Shown here: positions 41,998 through 51,589 of the stretch, piece after piece
Numbering within the stretch: the stretch's first letter is position 1
How the letters are laid out: each line of letters starts with the position of its first letter
Assembly (NCBI RefSeq): GCF_000720185.1
Contig: NZ_JOIY01000004.1
Span: forward strand, 186,001 to 250,000
Length of the DNA stretch: 64,000 nt
Direction of reading: 5' to 3'
DNA from: Streptomyces sp. NRRL S-340
Lineage (GTDB): Bacteria; Actinomycetota; Actinomycetes; Streptomycetales; Streptomycetaceae
The notes under the pieces: generated by a model
Databases searched by the model: none
Told to the model about the DNA's origin: nothing
The model's input: the letters and a program-made list of their open reading frames with translations, nothing else
Position numbers and translations under genes: made by a program

Positions 41998-43401
41998 TCA
42001 GGGTGCATCGCGCCAGTGCCCGGCGAGATCGCCCCACAGGTACGCGCTGGTCTCGACGCCCTTGAGCAGCAGGTCCAGCTCGACCTTCTCGTTCGGAGCG
42101 TGCCAGCCGTCGGAGGGGACGGAGATGCCCAGGAAGAGCACGGGAGCGCCCAGCACCTCCTGGAGGTCGGCGGCCGGCCCGGAGCCGCCCTCACGGGTGA
42201 AGCGGACGGGGGTCTGGAAGGCCCTGCTCATGGCACGGACCACGGACTGCAGCGCCGGGTGGTCCAGCGGGGTCAGGCACGGACGGGTGGCCGCGCCGAA
42301 CACCGTCTCGTGCCGGATCCCGTCGGGCACCTGTTCGTCGATCCAGGCGCGGACGGCCTTCTCGACGTGGTCGGGGTCCTGGCCCGCGACCAGACGGAAC
42401 GACAGCTTCACCATGGCCGTGGACGGGATGATCGTCTTGCTGCCGGGGCCCTGGTAACCGCCTCCGATGCCGTTGACCTCGGCGGTGGGGCGGGCCCAGA
42501 TGCGCTCCAGGGTGGTGTGCCCGGCCTCTCCCCGGGTGGCGTACGACTTGGCGGTGCGCAGCCACTGCGCCTCGTCGAAGGGCAGTTCGGCGAAGAGGGC
42601 GCGTTCGCGGTCGGTCAGCTCCACGACGCCGTCGTAGAAGCCGGGGACGGCCACGCGCGCGTGTTCGTCGTGCAGCGCGGCGACGAGGCGGGCGGCGGCG
42701 GTCGCCGGGTTGGGCACGGCACCGCCGAAGGAGCCGGAGTGGATGTCCTGGTCCGGGCCGTACAGCCGGATCTCGCACTCGGCGAGTCCGCGCATGCCGG
42801 TGCACACCGTGGGCGTGTCCTCCGACCACATGCCCGTGTCGGAGACGATCACCGCGTCGGCGGCGAGCCGGTCGGCACGGCTTTCGACCAGCGCGCGGAA
42901 GTGCGGGGAGCCGGACTCCTCCTCGCCCTCGATCAGCAGCTTGAGGTGGACGGCCGGGGTGGTGCGCCCGGTGGCGGCCAGGTGGGCGCGGACACCGAGT
43001 GTGTGGAAGAACACCTGTCCCTTGTCGTCGGCCGCCCCGCGCGCGTGGAGCCGGTTGTCCCGGACGACCGGCTCGAAGGGCTCGGTGTCCCAGCCGTCCT
43101 CGCGGGCGGCGGGCTGCACGTCGTGGTGGCCGTAGACCAGGACGGTCGGGGCGTCGGGGTCGTCCGAGGGCCACTCGGCGTAGACGGCCGGGGCGCCCGG
43201 GGTCTGCCAGACCTCGGCGGTGGGGAAACCGGTCTCCTCGAGCTTGGCGGCGAGCCAGTCGGCGCTGCGCCGTACGTCGGGCGCGTGGTCGGGCTGGGCC
43301 GACACGGAAGGGATGCGCAGCCACTCGGCGAGGTCGTCGAGGAAGGCCGCGCGGTGCTGCTCGATGTACGTGCGGACGGCGCTGTCCGGGGTCTGGCTCA
43401 T
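41998..43401 (-). CDS. M20-family dipeptidase
   Basis: 467-residue cytosolic dizinc peptidase (carnosinase/CNDP-like subgroup). Metal ligands and motifs are visible: GHHDVQP, RGAADDKGQ, the catalytic EGEEESGSP, VSDTGMW and the C-terminal His in DGWHAPNEK. It hydrolyses dipeptides; the exact specificity is unknown. ATG 43401 is preceded by GGGAGC and is used instead of 43452, which would overlap adnB. It sits ten bases after the adnB stop, so it is probably in the adn transcript. I do not recall it between nudC and adnB in mycobacteria. Confidence 0.92.
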   Translation of the reverse strand: MSQTPDSAVRTYIEQHRAAFLDDLAEWLRIPSVSAQPDHAPDVRRSADWLAAKLEETGFPTAEVWQTPGAPAVYAEWPSDDPDAPTVLVYGHHDVQPAAREDGWDTEPFEPVVRDNRLHARGAADDKGQVFFHTLGVRAHLAATGRTTPAVHLKLLIEGEEESGSPHFRALVESRADRLAADAVIVSDTGMWSEDTPTVCTGMRGLAECEIRLYGPDQDIHSGSFGGAVPNPATAAARLVAALHDEHARVAVPGFYDGVVELTDRERALFAELPFDEAQWLRTAKSYATRGEAGHTTLERIWARPTAEVNGIGGGYQGPGSKTIIPSTAMVKLSFRLVAGQDPDHVEKAVRAWIDEQVPDGIRHETVFGAATRPCLTPLDHPALQSVVRAMSRAFQTPVRFTREGGSGPAADLQEVLGAPVLFLGISVPSDGWHAPNEKVELDLLLKGVETSAYLWGDLAGHWRDAP

Positions 43402-43411
43402 GCTCCCGAGC

Positions 43412-46400
43412 CTATCGGCCCGCGGTGGCATCCGGTTCGGGCGGTTCGTCACACCGCGGAGCGGGCCGCGGCGGGGGCGGGGGTCCCTCCTGCGCGCCGG
43501 GCCGGGGTTCGCCCAGCAGCAGCCGTTCCAGCGCGGCCCGGTCCGGCAGCGGGTCCGGGCGTACGACCTCTCCGGTGCGTACGTACACGAACGCTGCCGC
43601 GACCCGCTCCAGGGGCAGCCCGTGCCGTTCGGCCCAGGCCAGCCGGTACACGGCGAGCTGGAGCGGGTCCGCCGTGCGGGAGCGGTGCGTCTTCCAGTCG
43701 ACGATCTCGTACGTCACGTCCCGGCCGTCGCCCTCCTTGTAGACGGCGTCGATCCGGCCGCGGACGACGCGGCCGGCGATCTCCAGCTGGAAGGGCGCCT
43801 CGACGCGGTGGGGGGTGCGGCGGGCGTACGGGGTGCGTTCGAAGGCTGCCTTGAGGGCTTCGAGGTCCTGCTCGTCGAGGATCTCGGCGTCGGAGCCGGG
43901 CAGCTCCTCGGGCTCCAGCAGGGGCAGGGTGAGCGCTTCGAAGCGGGTCTCGACCCAGGCGTGGAAACGGGTGCCGCGGCGTGCGGCCGGTTGCGGGGGG
44001 AGCGGCATGGGACGCGCGAGTTCCCGTGCGAAGCCGTCCGGATCGGCCGCCAGCCGCATCAGCTGGGACGCGGTCAGGGTCGTCGGCAGGGGGACGTCGA
44101 CGACACTCCGCCGGGCACGGCGAAGCTCTCCGGTGAGCGCGTCGAGGTCGCGGTCCCAGGAGGCGACGGTGCGGGCCTCCTCCGGAGTGAGGTGCACGGG
44201 TCCGGGCTCCGGGGCGCGTTGCGGTCCGTGCTCCAGGGCGGGTTCCGCTTCGTGTGCCGGGGCGCGTTCCCGTCCGTGTTCCGGGAGGGCTTCCGGGTCG
44301 TGTTCCGCAGCGGGTGCCTGGCGGGCTCCGGGGGTACGCCCCTCGCCGGAGGCCGCCTGGTGCGGGATCGCGGGGGCGGGGCGGTCCGTGCTCCAGGAGT
44401 CCCAGTCACCGGGATCGTCCTCGGCGGGGACGCCGTCGTCGAAGGGCGGTGCGTCGTCGAAGGGCGGTGCGTCGTCGAAGGGCGGTGCGTCGTCCTCCGG
44501 GGGCGGGGGCCAGTCCGGGTCGTCGTGGGAGTCCGGCGCGTGCGCGGCCGGCCGGAGGCCGTGGGCGTCCGCGCGGGCGGCGAGGCCGTCGAGGTGGGCC
44601 AGGACCGTCGCGGCGGCGGCGCGGCGGCGGGCCAGGGCCGTCTCGTCCAGCGGCAGGGGCCAGACCTGGTCGGCCTCGGCCCGGTGCAGGACCGGGTTCT
44701 CCTCGTCCTCCCCGGGTTGCTCCGCCCAGACCTCGGTCTCGCCGTACCCGGCCGCGCAGTGGTCGTGCAGCGCCAGCAGGAAGTCGGAGGGGCCGCGAGG
44801 CTTCTTCTGGCTCGGTCCCCACCAGTGGCCGGAGCCGAGCAGCAGGGAGCGCGGGCGGGTGAAGGTCACGTAGCCGAGGCGCAGTTCCTCGGTGTGCTGG
44901 TGGTCCTTCATGGCCTCGTGGAAGGCCTTCATGCCGCGTGCGTCCCAGCTGCCGACGTCGGGCAGGGTGTCGGCGTCGCCGCGCAGGGCGTGCGGGAGGA
45001 CCTTGCCCTGGCTGGTCCACTTCTCCCGGCCCTGCCCGCTCGGGAAGGCGCCGGTGACCAGTCCGGGGACGGCGACGACGTCCCACTCCAGGCCCTTGGA
45101 GCGGTGCGCGGTGAGCACCTTGACCGTGTTCTCGCCGCCGGGCAGTGCGTTGTCGAGGCCCTTCTCGTACTGGGCGGCGGTGCGCAGGAAGGCCAGGAAG
45201 GCCAGCAGGGACGCCTCGCTCTCGTGGGCGGCGAAGGAGGCGGCGACGTCCAGGAAGTTCGACAGGGTCTCGCGGCGGCGGGCTGCCAGGGCGTGCGGGG
45301 ACGCCGACAGTTCCACCTCCAGGCCGGTGACGGCCAGCACCCGGTGCAGGACGTCCATCAGCGGGTCGGACAGGGAGCGGCGCAGGTCGCGCAGCTCGGC
45401 GGCGAGCCGCGCGAAGCGCACGCGCGCGTCCGGCGAGAACGGCAGCCCGTCGTCGCCCCGGCCGTCCAGGGGCGTCTCCAGGAACGTGTCGAGGGCGTCG
45501 GCCAGGGAGACCACCTCGGCCGGGTCGACACCTTCGACCGCCTCGGCGAGCCGCCGGTCCGGGTCGTCGTCGCCGTCCGCGCGCGCGTGGGCGACGAGCA
45601 GCCGCGCCCGGCGTCCGAGGAGTGCCAGGTCGCGGGGGCCGATCCGCCACCGCGGGCCGGTCAGCAGGCGCACCAGGGAGGCGTTGGCCCCCGGGTCCTG
45701 CAGGACCTCGCACACGGCGACGAGGTCGGCGACCTCGGGCAGGTGGAGCAGCCCGGACAGGCCGACCACCTCGACCGGGACGTCACGGGCGACCAGGGCA
45801 CCCTGGATCTCGGCGAAGTCGGTCGCCGTACGGCACAGGACCGCGATCTCACCGGGTGCCTTGCCGGTCCGCACCAGGTGGGCGATCGAGCCGGCGAGCC
45901 ACTCGATCTCCTCGGCGTGGGTGCGCAGCAGCGCGCAGCGCACCAGTCCGTCGCGTTCGGCGCCGGGGGCCGGGCGGAGGGCTTCCACGCCCGCGTGCAT
46001 GGCCCGCAGGGGCTCGGCGAGGCCGTTGGCGAGGTCGAGGAGCCGACCGCCGCTGCGCCGGTTCTCGCTGAGGGCCTGCCGGGTGGCGGGACGGCCGTCG
46101 GCGTGCGGGAAGTGCTCGGGGAAGTCGTCGAGGTTGGCGACGGAGGCCCCTCGCCAGCCGTAGATCGCCTGGCAGGGGTCGCCGACGGCGGTGACGGGGT
46201 GGCCCGTGCCGTCGCCGAACAGGCCCGCCAGCAGGAGGCGCTGGGCGACCGAGGTGTCCTGGTACTCGTCCAGGAGGACCACCCGGAACTCGTCGCGCAG
46301 CACCCGGCCGACCTCCGGGAGGCGGGCGAGCCGCGCGGCGAGGGCGATCTGGTCGCCGAAGTCCAGCAGGTCGCGCTCGCGTTTGGCGGCCCGGTAGCGC

Positions 46401-47101
46401 AGCACCAGCTCCGCCAGGTCCCGGCGGGCGGCTGCCGTCTCGGGGATCTTGCGCAGGTCGGCGTTGGTGAGCTTGGCGCCCTGGAGGGTGTCCAGCAGTC
46501 CGGCGTCCCACGCGCGCAGGTCCTCGGGCCGCACCAGGTGTTCGGCCAGCTCGGCGTCGAGGGCGAGGAGGTCGCTGACCAGGTCCGGGAAGGAACGGGT
46601 CAGTGCCGGGTACGGGCCGGGGGCCTCGCGCAGGACGCGTGCGGCGAGCTGGTAGCGGGTGGCGTCGGCGAGCAGGCGGGTGGTGGGCTCCAGGCCGATG
46701 CGCAGGCCGTGGTCGGTCAGGAGACGGCCGGCGAAGGCGTGGTAGGTGGAGATCACCGGCTCGCCGGGCGGATGGTCCGGGTCGATGGCGTCGGGGTCGG
46801 TGACGCCGGCCCGGACCAGCGCCGTACGGACCCGCTCGGCCAGTTCACCGGCTGCCTTGTTGGTGAAGGTCAGGCCGAGGACCTGCTCGGGGGCGACCTG
46901 TCCGGTGCCCACCAGCCAGACCACGCGGGCCGCCATCACGGTCGTCTTCCCCGACCCGGCTCCGGCCACGATCACCTGCGGGGCGGGCGGCGCAGTGATG
47001 CAGGCCGTCTGCTCCGGGGTGAAGGGGATCCCGAGCAGTTCCTTGAGCTGTTCGGGATCGCTGATACGGGCGGGCACGTCGAAGAGGCTAGCGGCGGGCA
47101 C
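43412..47101 (-). CDS. adnB: AdnB-type helicase-nuclease subunit
   Basis: About 1230 residues: a UvrD-like motor (Walker A VAGAGSGKTTVMAARV, motif II LDEYQDTSVAQ, motif VI region VTFTRPRSLLLGSG) and a C-terminal RecB-type nuclease (GRIDAVYKEG ... YEIVDWKTHRS). It pairs with AdnA to resect double-strand breaks, replacing RecBCD/AddAB. A Pro/Asp-rich insertion (around residues 850-980) carries three DAPPFD units. In motif VI the usual TRA sequence reads TRP. The start is uncertain: GTG 47101 or TTG 47107, neither with a ribosome site. It lies 116 bases after adnA. Confidence 0.92.
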   Translation of the reverse strand: MPAASLFDVPARISDPEQLKELLGIPFTPEQTACITAPPAPQVIVAGAGSGKTTVMAARVVWLVGTGQVAPEQVLGLTFTNKAAGELAERVRTALVRAGVTDPDAIDPDHPPGEPVISTYHAFAGRLLTDHGLRIGLEPTTRLLADATRYQLAARVLREAPGPYPALTRSFPDLVSDLLALDAELAEHLVRPEDLRAWDAGLLDTLQGAKLTNADLRKIPETAAARRDLAELVLRYRAAKRERDLLDFGDQIALAARLARLPEVGRVLRDEFRVVLLDEYQDTSVAQRLLLAGLFGDGTGHPVTAVGDPCQAIYGWRGASVANLDDFPEHFPHADGRPATRQALSENRRSGGRLLDLANGLAEPLRAMHAGVEALRPAPGAERDGLVRCALLRTHAEEIEWLAGSIAHLVRTGKAPGEIAVLCRTATDFAEIQGALVARDVPVEVVGLSGLLHLPEVADLVAVCEVLQDPGANASLVRLLTGPRWRIGPRDLALLGRRARLLVAHARADGDDDPDRRLAEAVEGVDPAEVVSLADALDTFLETPLDGRGDDGLPFSPDARVRFARLAAELRDLRRSLSDPLMDVLHRVLAVTGLEVELSASPHALAARRRETLSNFLDVAASFAAHESEASLLAFLAFLRTAAQYEKGLDNALPGGENTVKVLTAHRSKGLEWDVVAVPGLVTGAFPSGQGREKWTSQGKVLPHALRGDADTLPDVGSWDARGMKAFHEAMKDHQHTEELRLGYVTFTRPRSLLLGSGHWWGPSQKKPRGPSDFLLALHDHCAAGYGETEVWAEQPGEDEENPVLHRAEADQVWPLPLDETALARRRAAAATVLAHLDGLAARADAHGLRPAAHAPDSHDDPDWPPPPEDDAPPFDDAPPFDDAPPFDDGVPAEDDPGDWDSWSTDRPAPAIPHQAASGEGRTPGARQAPAAEHDPEALPEHGRERAPAHEAEPALEHGPQRAPEPGPVHLTPEEARTVASWDRDLDALTGELRRARRSVVDVPLPTTLTASQLMRLAADPDGFARELARPMPLPPQPAARRGTRFHAWVETRFEALTLPLLEPEELPGSDAEILDEQDLEALKAAFERTPYARRTPHRVEAPFQLEIAGRVVRGRIDAVYKEGDGRDVTYEIVDWKTHRSRTADPLQLAVYRLAWAERHGLPLERVAAAFVYVRTGEVVRPDPLPDRAALERLLLGEPRPGAQEGPPPPPRPAPRCDEPPEPDATAGR
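44435..44488 (-). repeat. 18-bp tandem repeat inside adnB
   Basis: Three exact copies of GTCGTCGAAGGGCGGTGC in tandem, encoding the DAPPFD units of a flexible insertion. It is in frame, so copy-number change would not disrupt the gene. Confidence 0.9.
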
Positions 47102-47217
47102 TGACAACCGGTGCCCGGTTCACCTGCCGGAACCGGAGAAGCGCAGGTCAGCCCGGCTGGTGCCGTACGTCACGTGGGCCACCGTGCTCGCTCGCCACCA
47201 GGGCGGGCCGGTCCGGG

Positions 47218-50200
47218 TCACTCGACGACCTGGCGGCCTTCCGGCCGTGCGCTGCAGGAGGCGCGGAACGCGCAGTGGGTGCAGTGCTGCCCCGCGGTCG
47301 GGGTGAACCGCTCGTCGAGGACCTTCCCGGCGGCGGTGGCCAGCAGGTCACCGACCCACTCCCCCTCCAGCGGCTCCTGGGCCTGCACCTTCGGCAGCGT
47401 CTCCCCGCCGTCCCGCTTGGCCGCGCCCTGCCGCAGCTGGACCAGTTCGGCGCCGCCCGGCTCGGGTCGGTTGCCGTCGAAGGCGTCGTCGACGGCACCC
47501 TCGCGGACGGCGAGCTGGTAGACGGCGAGCTGGGGGTGGCGGGCCACCTCGGCGCCGGTGGGTGCCTGTCTGCCGGTCTTGAAGTCGACGACGTAGGCAC
47601 GGCCCTCGCCGTCGGTCTCCACCCGGTCCATGGAGCCGCGGATGCGCACCTGGTGGCCGCCCGCGCTCAACGTCACGTCGAAATCGTGCTCGCTGGCCAC
47701 CGGTGTCCGGCCGGCGCGGTCCAGGACGTGCCATTTCAGAAAGCGTTCGAGCGCAACGCGCGCGTTCTCCCGCTCCTGCTGCGACTTCCAGGGCGCGTCG
47801 AAGGCCAGGGCGTTCCAGACGGTCTCCAGACGCTCCATGAGGACGGCGAGGTCGGCGGGCGTCCGGCCGGAGGCGACCTCGTCGGCGAGGACGTGCACCA
47901 CGTTGCCGAAGCCCTGGGCGACGCTCGCCGGGGCGTCCGCCTTCACCTCGCGGCCCAGGAACCACTGCAGGGCGCAGGTGTGGGCGAGCTGGTCGAGGGC
48001 GCTGCCGGAGAGCACGACCGGCTGGTCGCGGTCGCGCAGCGGAACCTTGCTCTCGGTCGGTTCGGCCATGCCCCACCACCGGTAGGGGTGCGCCGAGGGG
48101 ACGAGCGGGCGGCCCTCCTCGTCGGCGAGGGCGGCGAGCCGGGCCAGGCGGCGGGCGGCGGCCTCGCGCAGGGCGTCGGACACGCGCGGGTCCACGGTCG
48201 TGGCGCGCAGCTCGGCGACCAGGGCCGCGACGGACAGCGGGCGGCGGGGGCGGCCGGTGACGTCCTTGGGTTCGACGCCGAGTTCGGTCAGGAAGCGTGA
48301 GGGCTGGTCGCCGTCGTCCGCGGGCGCCTTCACCGCGGTCACGACCAGGCGTTCACGCGCGCGCGTGGCGGCCACGTAGAAGAGCCGGCGCTCCTCGGCC
48401 AGCAGGGCGCCGGGGGTGAGCGGCTCGGCGAGGCCGTCGCGCCCGATGCGGTCCGCCTCCAGCAGGGAGCCGCGGCGCCGCAGGTCCGGCCACAGCCCTT
48501 CCTGGACGCCCGCGACGACGACGAGGCGCCACTGGAGGCCCTTGGAGCGGTGCGCCGTCATCAGGCGCACCGCGTCCGGGCGGACGGCACGCCGTGTGAG
48601 GGTGTCTGCTGCGATGTCCTGGGCTTCGACCTCCTCCAGGAAGTTCAGCGCGCCCCGGCCGCCGGTGCGCTCCTCGGCGCGCGCGGCGGTCGCGAACAGC
48701 GCGCACACGGCGTCCAGGTCCCGGTCGGCGTTGCGGCCGGCGGCGCCGCCGCGCCGGGCGGCACGCTCCAGGCGCGCGGGCCAGGGAGTGCCCTCCCACA
48801 GGTCCCACAGCGCCTCCTCGGCGCTACCGCCGCCCGCCAGGCGCTCCCTGGCCTTCCTGAGCAGCGCGCCGAGACGCTGGGCACCGCGCGCGTACGCGGG
48901 GTCGTGGGTCACCAGGCGTTCGGGTTCGGCCAGTGCCCGTGCGAGCAGGTCGTTCGAGGACGGGGGCAGGGGGTTGCCCGCGGCGCGCTCCTCCTCGCGC
49001 AGCGCCCGGCCGAGGCGGCGCAGGTCGGCGGTGTCCATACCGGCGAGGGGTGAGGCGAGGAGGGCCAGGGCGGTTTCGGTGTCCAGCCAGCAGGGTGCGC
49101 CCTGCGCGGCGGTCTCGGCGGCGGCCGTCCGCGGGGCCTCCCGCGCCTCGGTGCGGTCGGGCCGCGCGGCAGCCACCGGGGCGGCGGCCTGCCCGTCGTC
49201 GGCGGGCGGCTCGGCGGGCTGTCCGGCGCCCTGTTCTACGGACTGTTCGGCGGGCGCCGAGGTCGCGGCGGGCGCCGTCACGGCGCGCGGGGCCGCTTCG
49301 GCCGTCGCCACCGCGCGCAGTGCGGTCAGCAGCGGCGTGACCGCCGGTTCGTGGCGCAGCGGCAGGTCGTCGCCGTCGACGTCCAGCGGCACACCGGCGG
49401 CCGTCAACGCGCGGCGCAGGGTCGGTATGGTGCGGGCGCCCGCGCGTACCAGCACGGCCATCTCGCCCCAGGGGACGCCGTCCTCCAGGTGGGCACGGCG
49501 CAGGATGTCGGCGATGTTGTCCACCTCGGTGCCCGCCGTCGGGTACGTGTGGACCTCGACGCGCCCGCCGTCCGTCACCGGGATCAGCTCCCGGTGGGCG
49601 CGGACCTTGTCGGCCGGGAGCCGGGTGAGGGGCATGCGCCGGGTGAGCAGGCGGGTGGCGGCCAGCAGCGCGCCGCCGGAGCGGCGGGAGGTGCGCAGTA
49701 CGGCGACGGGGGCGGGGCGGCCGTCCGCGCGGGGGAAGGTCTGCGGGAAGTCGAGGATGCCGTTGACGTCCGCGCCCCGGAACGCGTAGATCGACTGGTC
49801 GGGGTCGCCGAAGGCGAGCAGGGTCCTGCCGCCTCCCGCCATCGCGCGCAGCAGCCGCACCTGCGCCGCATCGGTGTCCTGGTACTCGTCCACGCAGACG
49901 ACGTCGTACTGCGCGGCGAGCCGCTCGGCGACATCGGGGCGGCCGGCGAGGAGCACCGCGCGGTGCACGAGTTCGGCGTAGTCGAGGACGCCCTGGAGGT
50001 CGAGGACGTCGAGGTACTCGGCGAGGAAGGCGGCGGCGGCCTGCCAGTCGGGGCGGCCGATGCGGCGCGCGAACGCCGCGAGCGCGTCGGGGCCCAGGCC
50101 CAGTTCCCGGCTGCGGGCGAGGACGGCGCGGACCTCGTCGGCGAAGCCGCGGGTGGTCAGGCAGGCGCGCAGTTCGTCGGGCCAGCGCACATGGGCCAGA

Positions 50201-50688
50201 CCCAGTCGTTCCAGGTCGACCTGGCCGGCCAGGAGGTCGCGGACGGTCACGTCCTGCTCGGGTCCGGACAGCAGCCGCAGCGGCTCCACGAACAGACCGG
50301 TGTCCTGGTGGGCGCGGACGAGGGCGTAGCAGAAGGAGTGGAAGGTGGTCGCCCGGGGCGCACGGGCCGCTCCGACCCGCTGTGCCATGCGGTCGCGCAG
50401 TTCCGTGGCGGCCTTGCGGCTGAAGGTCAGCACCAGGATCCGCTCGGGGTCCTGCCCCCGGGCGATCCGTGCGGCGACGGACTCGACCAGGGTCGTGGTC
50501 TTGCCGGTGCCCGGACCCGCGAGGACGAGCAGCGGACCGGCCCGGTGGTCAACCACGGCACGCTGGGCGGCGTCCAGTCGAGGGGGATCAGGCCGGGCCG
50601 GCGGGGTACGCACCAGTCGGTAAGCGCCACGGTCCCCCTGCCGCACCTCGGGGTGCGACAGGTGCCTGGTGGAGGAAGAGGAGCTCAC
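47218..50688 (-). CDS. adnA: AdnA-type helicase-nuclease subunit
   Basis: 1156 residues: a UvrD-like motor (LVLAGPGTGKTTTLVES, VCVDEYQDTDAAQ, GDPDQSIYAFRGAD, VAATRARERLVVTAV) and a C-terminal nuclease (GSMDRVETDGEGRAYVVDFKTGRQ). Cysteines (C..., then HCTHCAFRASC) match the Fe-S clasp of AddB-type nucleases. An Ala/Glu-rich insert (about residues 490-570) is probably a linker. Gene order adnA then adnB matches mycobacteria. GTG 50688 (MSSSSSTRHL) is the assumed start; the longer frame is Pro-rich and unlikely. Confidence 0.92.
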   Translation of the reverse strand: MSSSSSTRHLSHPEVRQGDRGAYRLVRTPPARPDPPRLDAAQRAVVDHRAGPLLVLAGPGTGKTTTLVESVAARIARGQDPERILVLTFSRKAATELRDRMAQRVGAARAPRATTFHSFCYALVRAHQDTGLFVEPLRLLSGPEQDVTVRDLLAGQVDLERLGLAHVRWPDELRACLTTRGFADEVRAVLARSRELGLGPDALAAFARRIGRPDWQAAAAFLAEYLDVLDLQGVLDYAELVHRAVLLAGRPDVAERLAAQYDVVCVDEYQDTDAAQVRLLRAMAGGGRTLLAFGDPDQSIYAFRGADVNGILDFPQTFPRADGRPAPVAVLRTSRRSGGALLAATRLLTRRMPLTRLPADKVRAHRELIPVTDGGRVEVHTYPTAGTEVDNIADILRRAHLEDGVPWGEMAVLVRAGARTIPTLRRALTAAGVPLDVDGDDLPLRHEPAVTPLLTALRAVATAEAAPRAVTAPAATSAPAEQSVEQGAGQPAEPPADDGQAAAPVAAARPDRTEAREAPRTAAAETAAQGAPCWLDTETALALLASPLAGMDTADLRRLGRALREEERAAGNPLPPSSNDLLARALAEPERLVTHDPAYARGAQRLGALLRKARERLAGGGSAEEALWDLWEGTPWPARLERAARRGGAAGRNADRDLDAVCALFATAARAEERTGGRGALNFLEEVEAQDIAADTLTRRAVRPDAVRLMTAHRSKGLQWRLVVVAGVQEGLWPDLRRRGSLLEADRIGRDGLAEPLTPGALLAEERRLFYVAATRARERLVVTAVKAPADDGDQPSRFLTELGVEPKDVTGRPRRPLSVAALVAELRATTVDPRVSDALREAAARRLARLAALADEEGRPLVPSAHPYRWWGMAEPTESKVPLRDRDQPVVLSGSALDQLAHTCALQWFLGREVKADAPASVAQGFGNVVHVLADEVASGRTPADLAVLMERLETVWNALAFDAPWKSQQERENARVALERFLKWHVLDRAGRTPVASEHDFDVTLSAGGHQVRIRGSMDRVETDGEGRAYVVDFKTGRQAPTGAEVARHPQLAVYQLAVREGAVDDAFDGNRPEPGGAELVQLRQGAAKRDGGETLPKVQAQEPLEGEWVGDLLATAAGKVLDERFTPTAGQHCTHCAFRASCSARPEGRQVVE

Positions 50689-51011
50689 GTGGTTCGCCGG
50701 TCCTGGTGGGTGTGCTGGGTTGGGTCGCGGCCGACGCGGAGCGCCGTGGCCGCGGGGGAGGTCCTGCGGCCGCGGCGGGCGGTGGCCTCGGGGTGAGGGG
50801 GGCACGCTCGGCCGACGCTACGCCCGCGCCCCTGCCGGAAGCAGGACTTCCCCCGCTTCCCGCGGGCCGGGCCGGCCTCGCGGCCGCCCACGGCGGGCGC
50901 CGCCGTCGCGTGTGTCCCTCGATGCACGAACGTACGGCATTGCGCGGGCGTGCCGGGATTCGCTCGTACGGGTCCCGGGCTCCCCATCGGCGGGCCGGAT
51001 GGCGGAAGCTG
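50689..51011. other. Gap between ATL gene and adnA
   Basis: About 320 bases, very GC-rich. It should contain the adnA promoter and the ATL terminator, but I can point to neither. The overlapping frames here are Pro/Arg-rich and look non-coding. Confidence 0.45.
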
Positions 51012-51404
51012 TCAGGTGTGACCCTGCGCACGTTCGCCGCCGTCGCCGTCCCAGCGGGCCCGCCGCATGTCGAGCCGGGGCAGGTGGCCCTCGGCCGTCC
51101 TGCCCGCCTGGCGCAGCGGCGTGCCCTCGGAGCGGTAGTGGGCGAGCGCTCTCAGTTCGTGCCCAGGCAGCAGGACGCCGTCCGCGCGGACGACCCGCCA
51201 CCAGGGGACCGCGCCGCCGTAGAGCGCCATGACGCGGCCCACCTGGCGGGGCCCTCCCTCCTCCAGCCACTCCGCGACGTCCCCGTATGTCATGACCCGG
51301 CCCGCGGGGATCCCCTCGGCGACCTCCAGGACCCGCTCGGCGTACTCGGGCAGCGTCCCGGGCGGGCCGGGGCTGCCGTCGTCCGCAAGACTCACTTCGC
51401 TCAT
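51012..51404 (-). CDS. Alkyltransferase-like protein (ATL)
   Basis: 130 residues with the DNA-binding fold of O6-alkylguanine transferases (LEVAEGIPAGRVMTYGDVAEWL, then RQVGRVMALYGG). Trp replaces the acceptor Cys: PWWRVVRADG in place of PCHRV. ATL proteins bind O6-alkylguanine without repairing it and recruit nucleotide excision repair. A C-terminal extension of about 30 residues is basic. Start ATG 51404; ATG 51413 is possible. The position beyond adnA matches Rv3204 in M. tuberculosis. Confidence 0.92.
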   Translation of the reverse strand: MSEVSLADDGSPGPPGTLPEYAERVLEVAEGIPAGRVMTYGDVAEWLEEGGPRQVGRVMALYGGAVPWWRVVRADGVLLPGHELRALAHYRSEGTPLRQAGRTAEGHLPRLDMRRARWDGDGGERAQGHT

Positions 51405-51589
51405 CCCACCCATCCTGCCCGACGCCACCGACAGTGCGGCCGGCCCGTCACCCGACGTGAGCCTCGCTCCAGGGCGGCGGTTCCGGCAGACTGTCGGACC
51501 CGCATATGCACCCTGATGCCCCCGTGTGTCGGTGGGGCATGCCACCATCATGCGGGCGGTGACCGGTGATACGAGACCAAGAAGAGACC

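Noticed and set aside
44435..44488. Short tandem repeats considered as a CRISPR array
   Set aside because: Units are contiguous with no spacers and are in frame within adnB.
43220..47104. 1294-codon open frame on the plus strand
   Set aside because: It is antisense to adnB, whose helicase and nuclease motifs are unambiguous; the translation is Gly/Arg/Val-rich noise.
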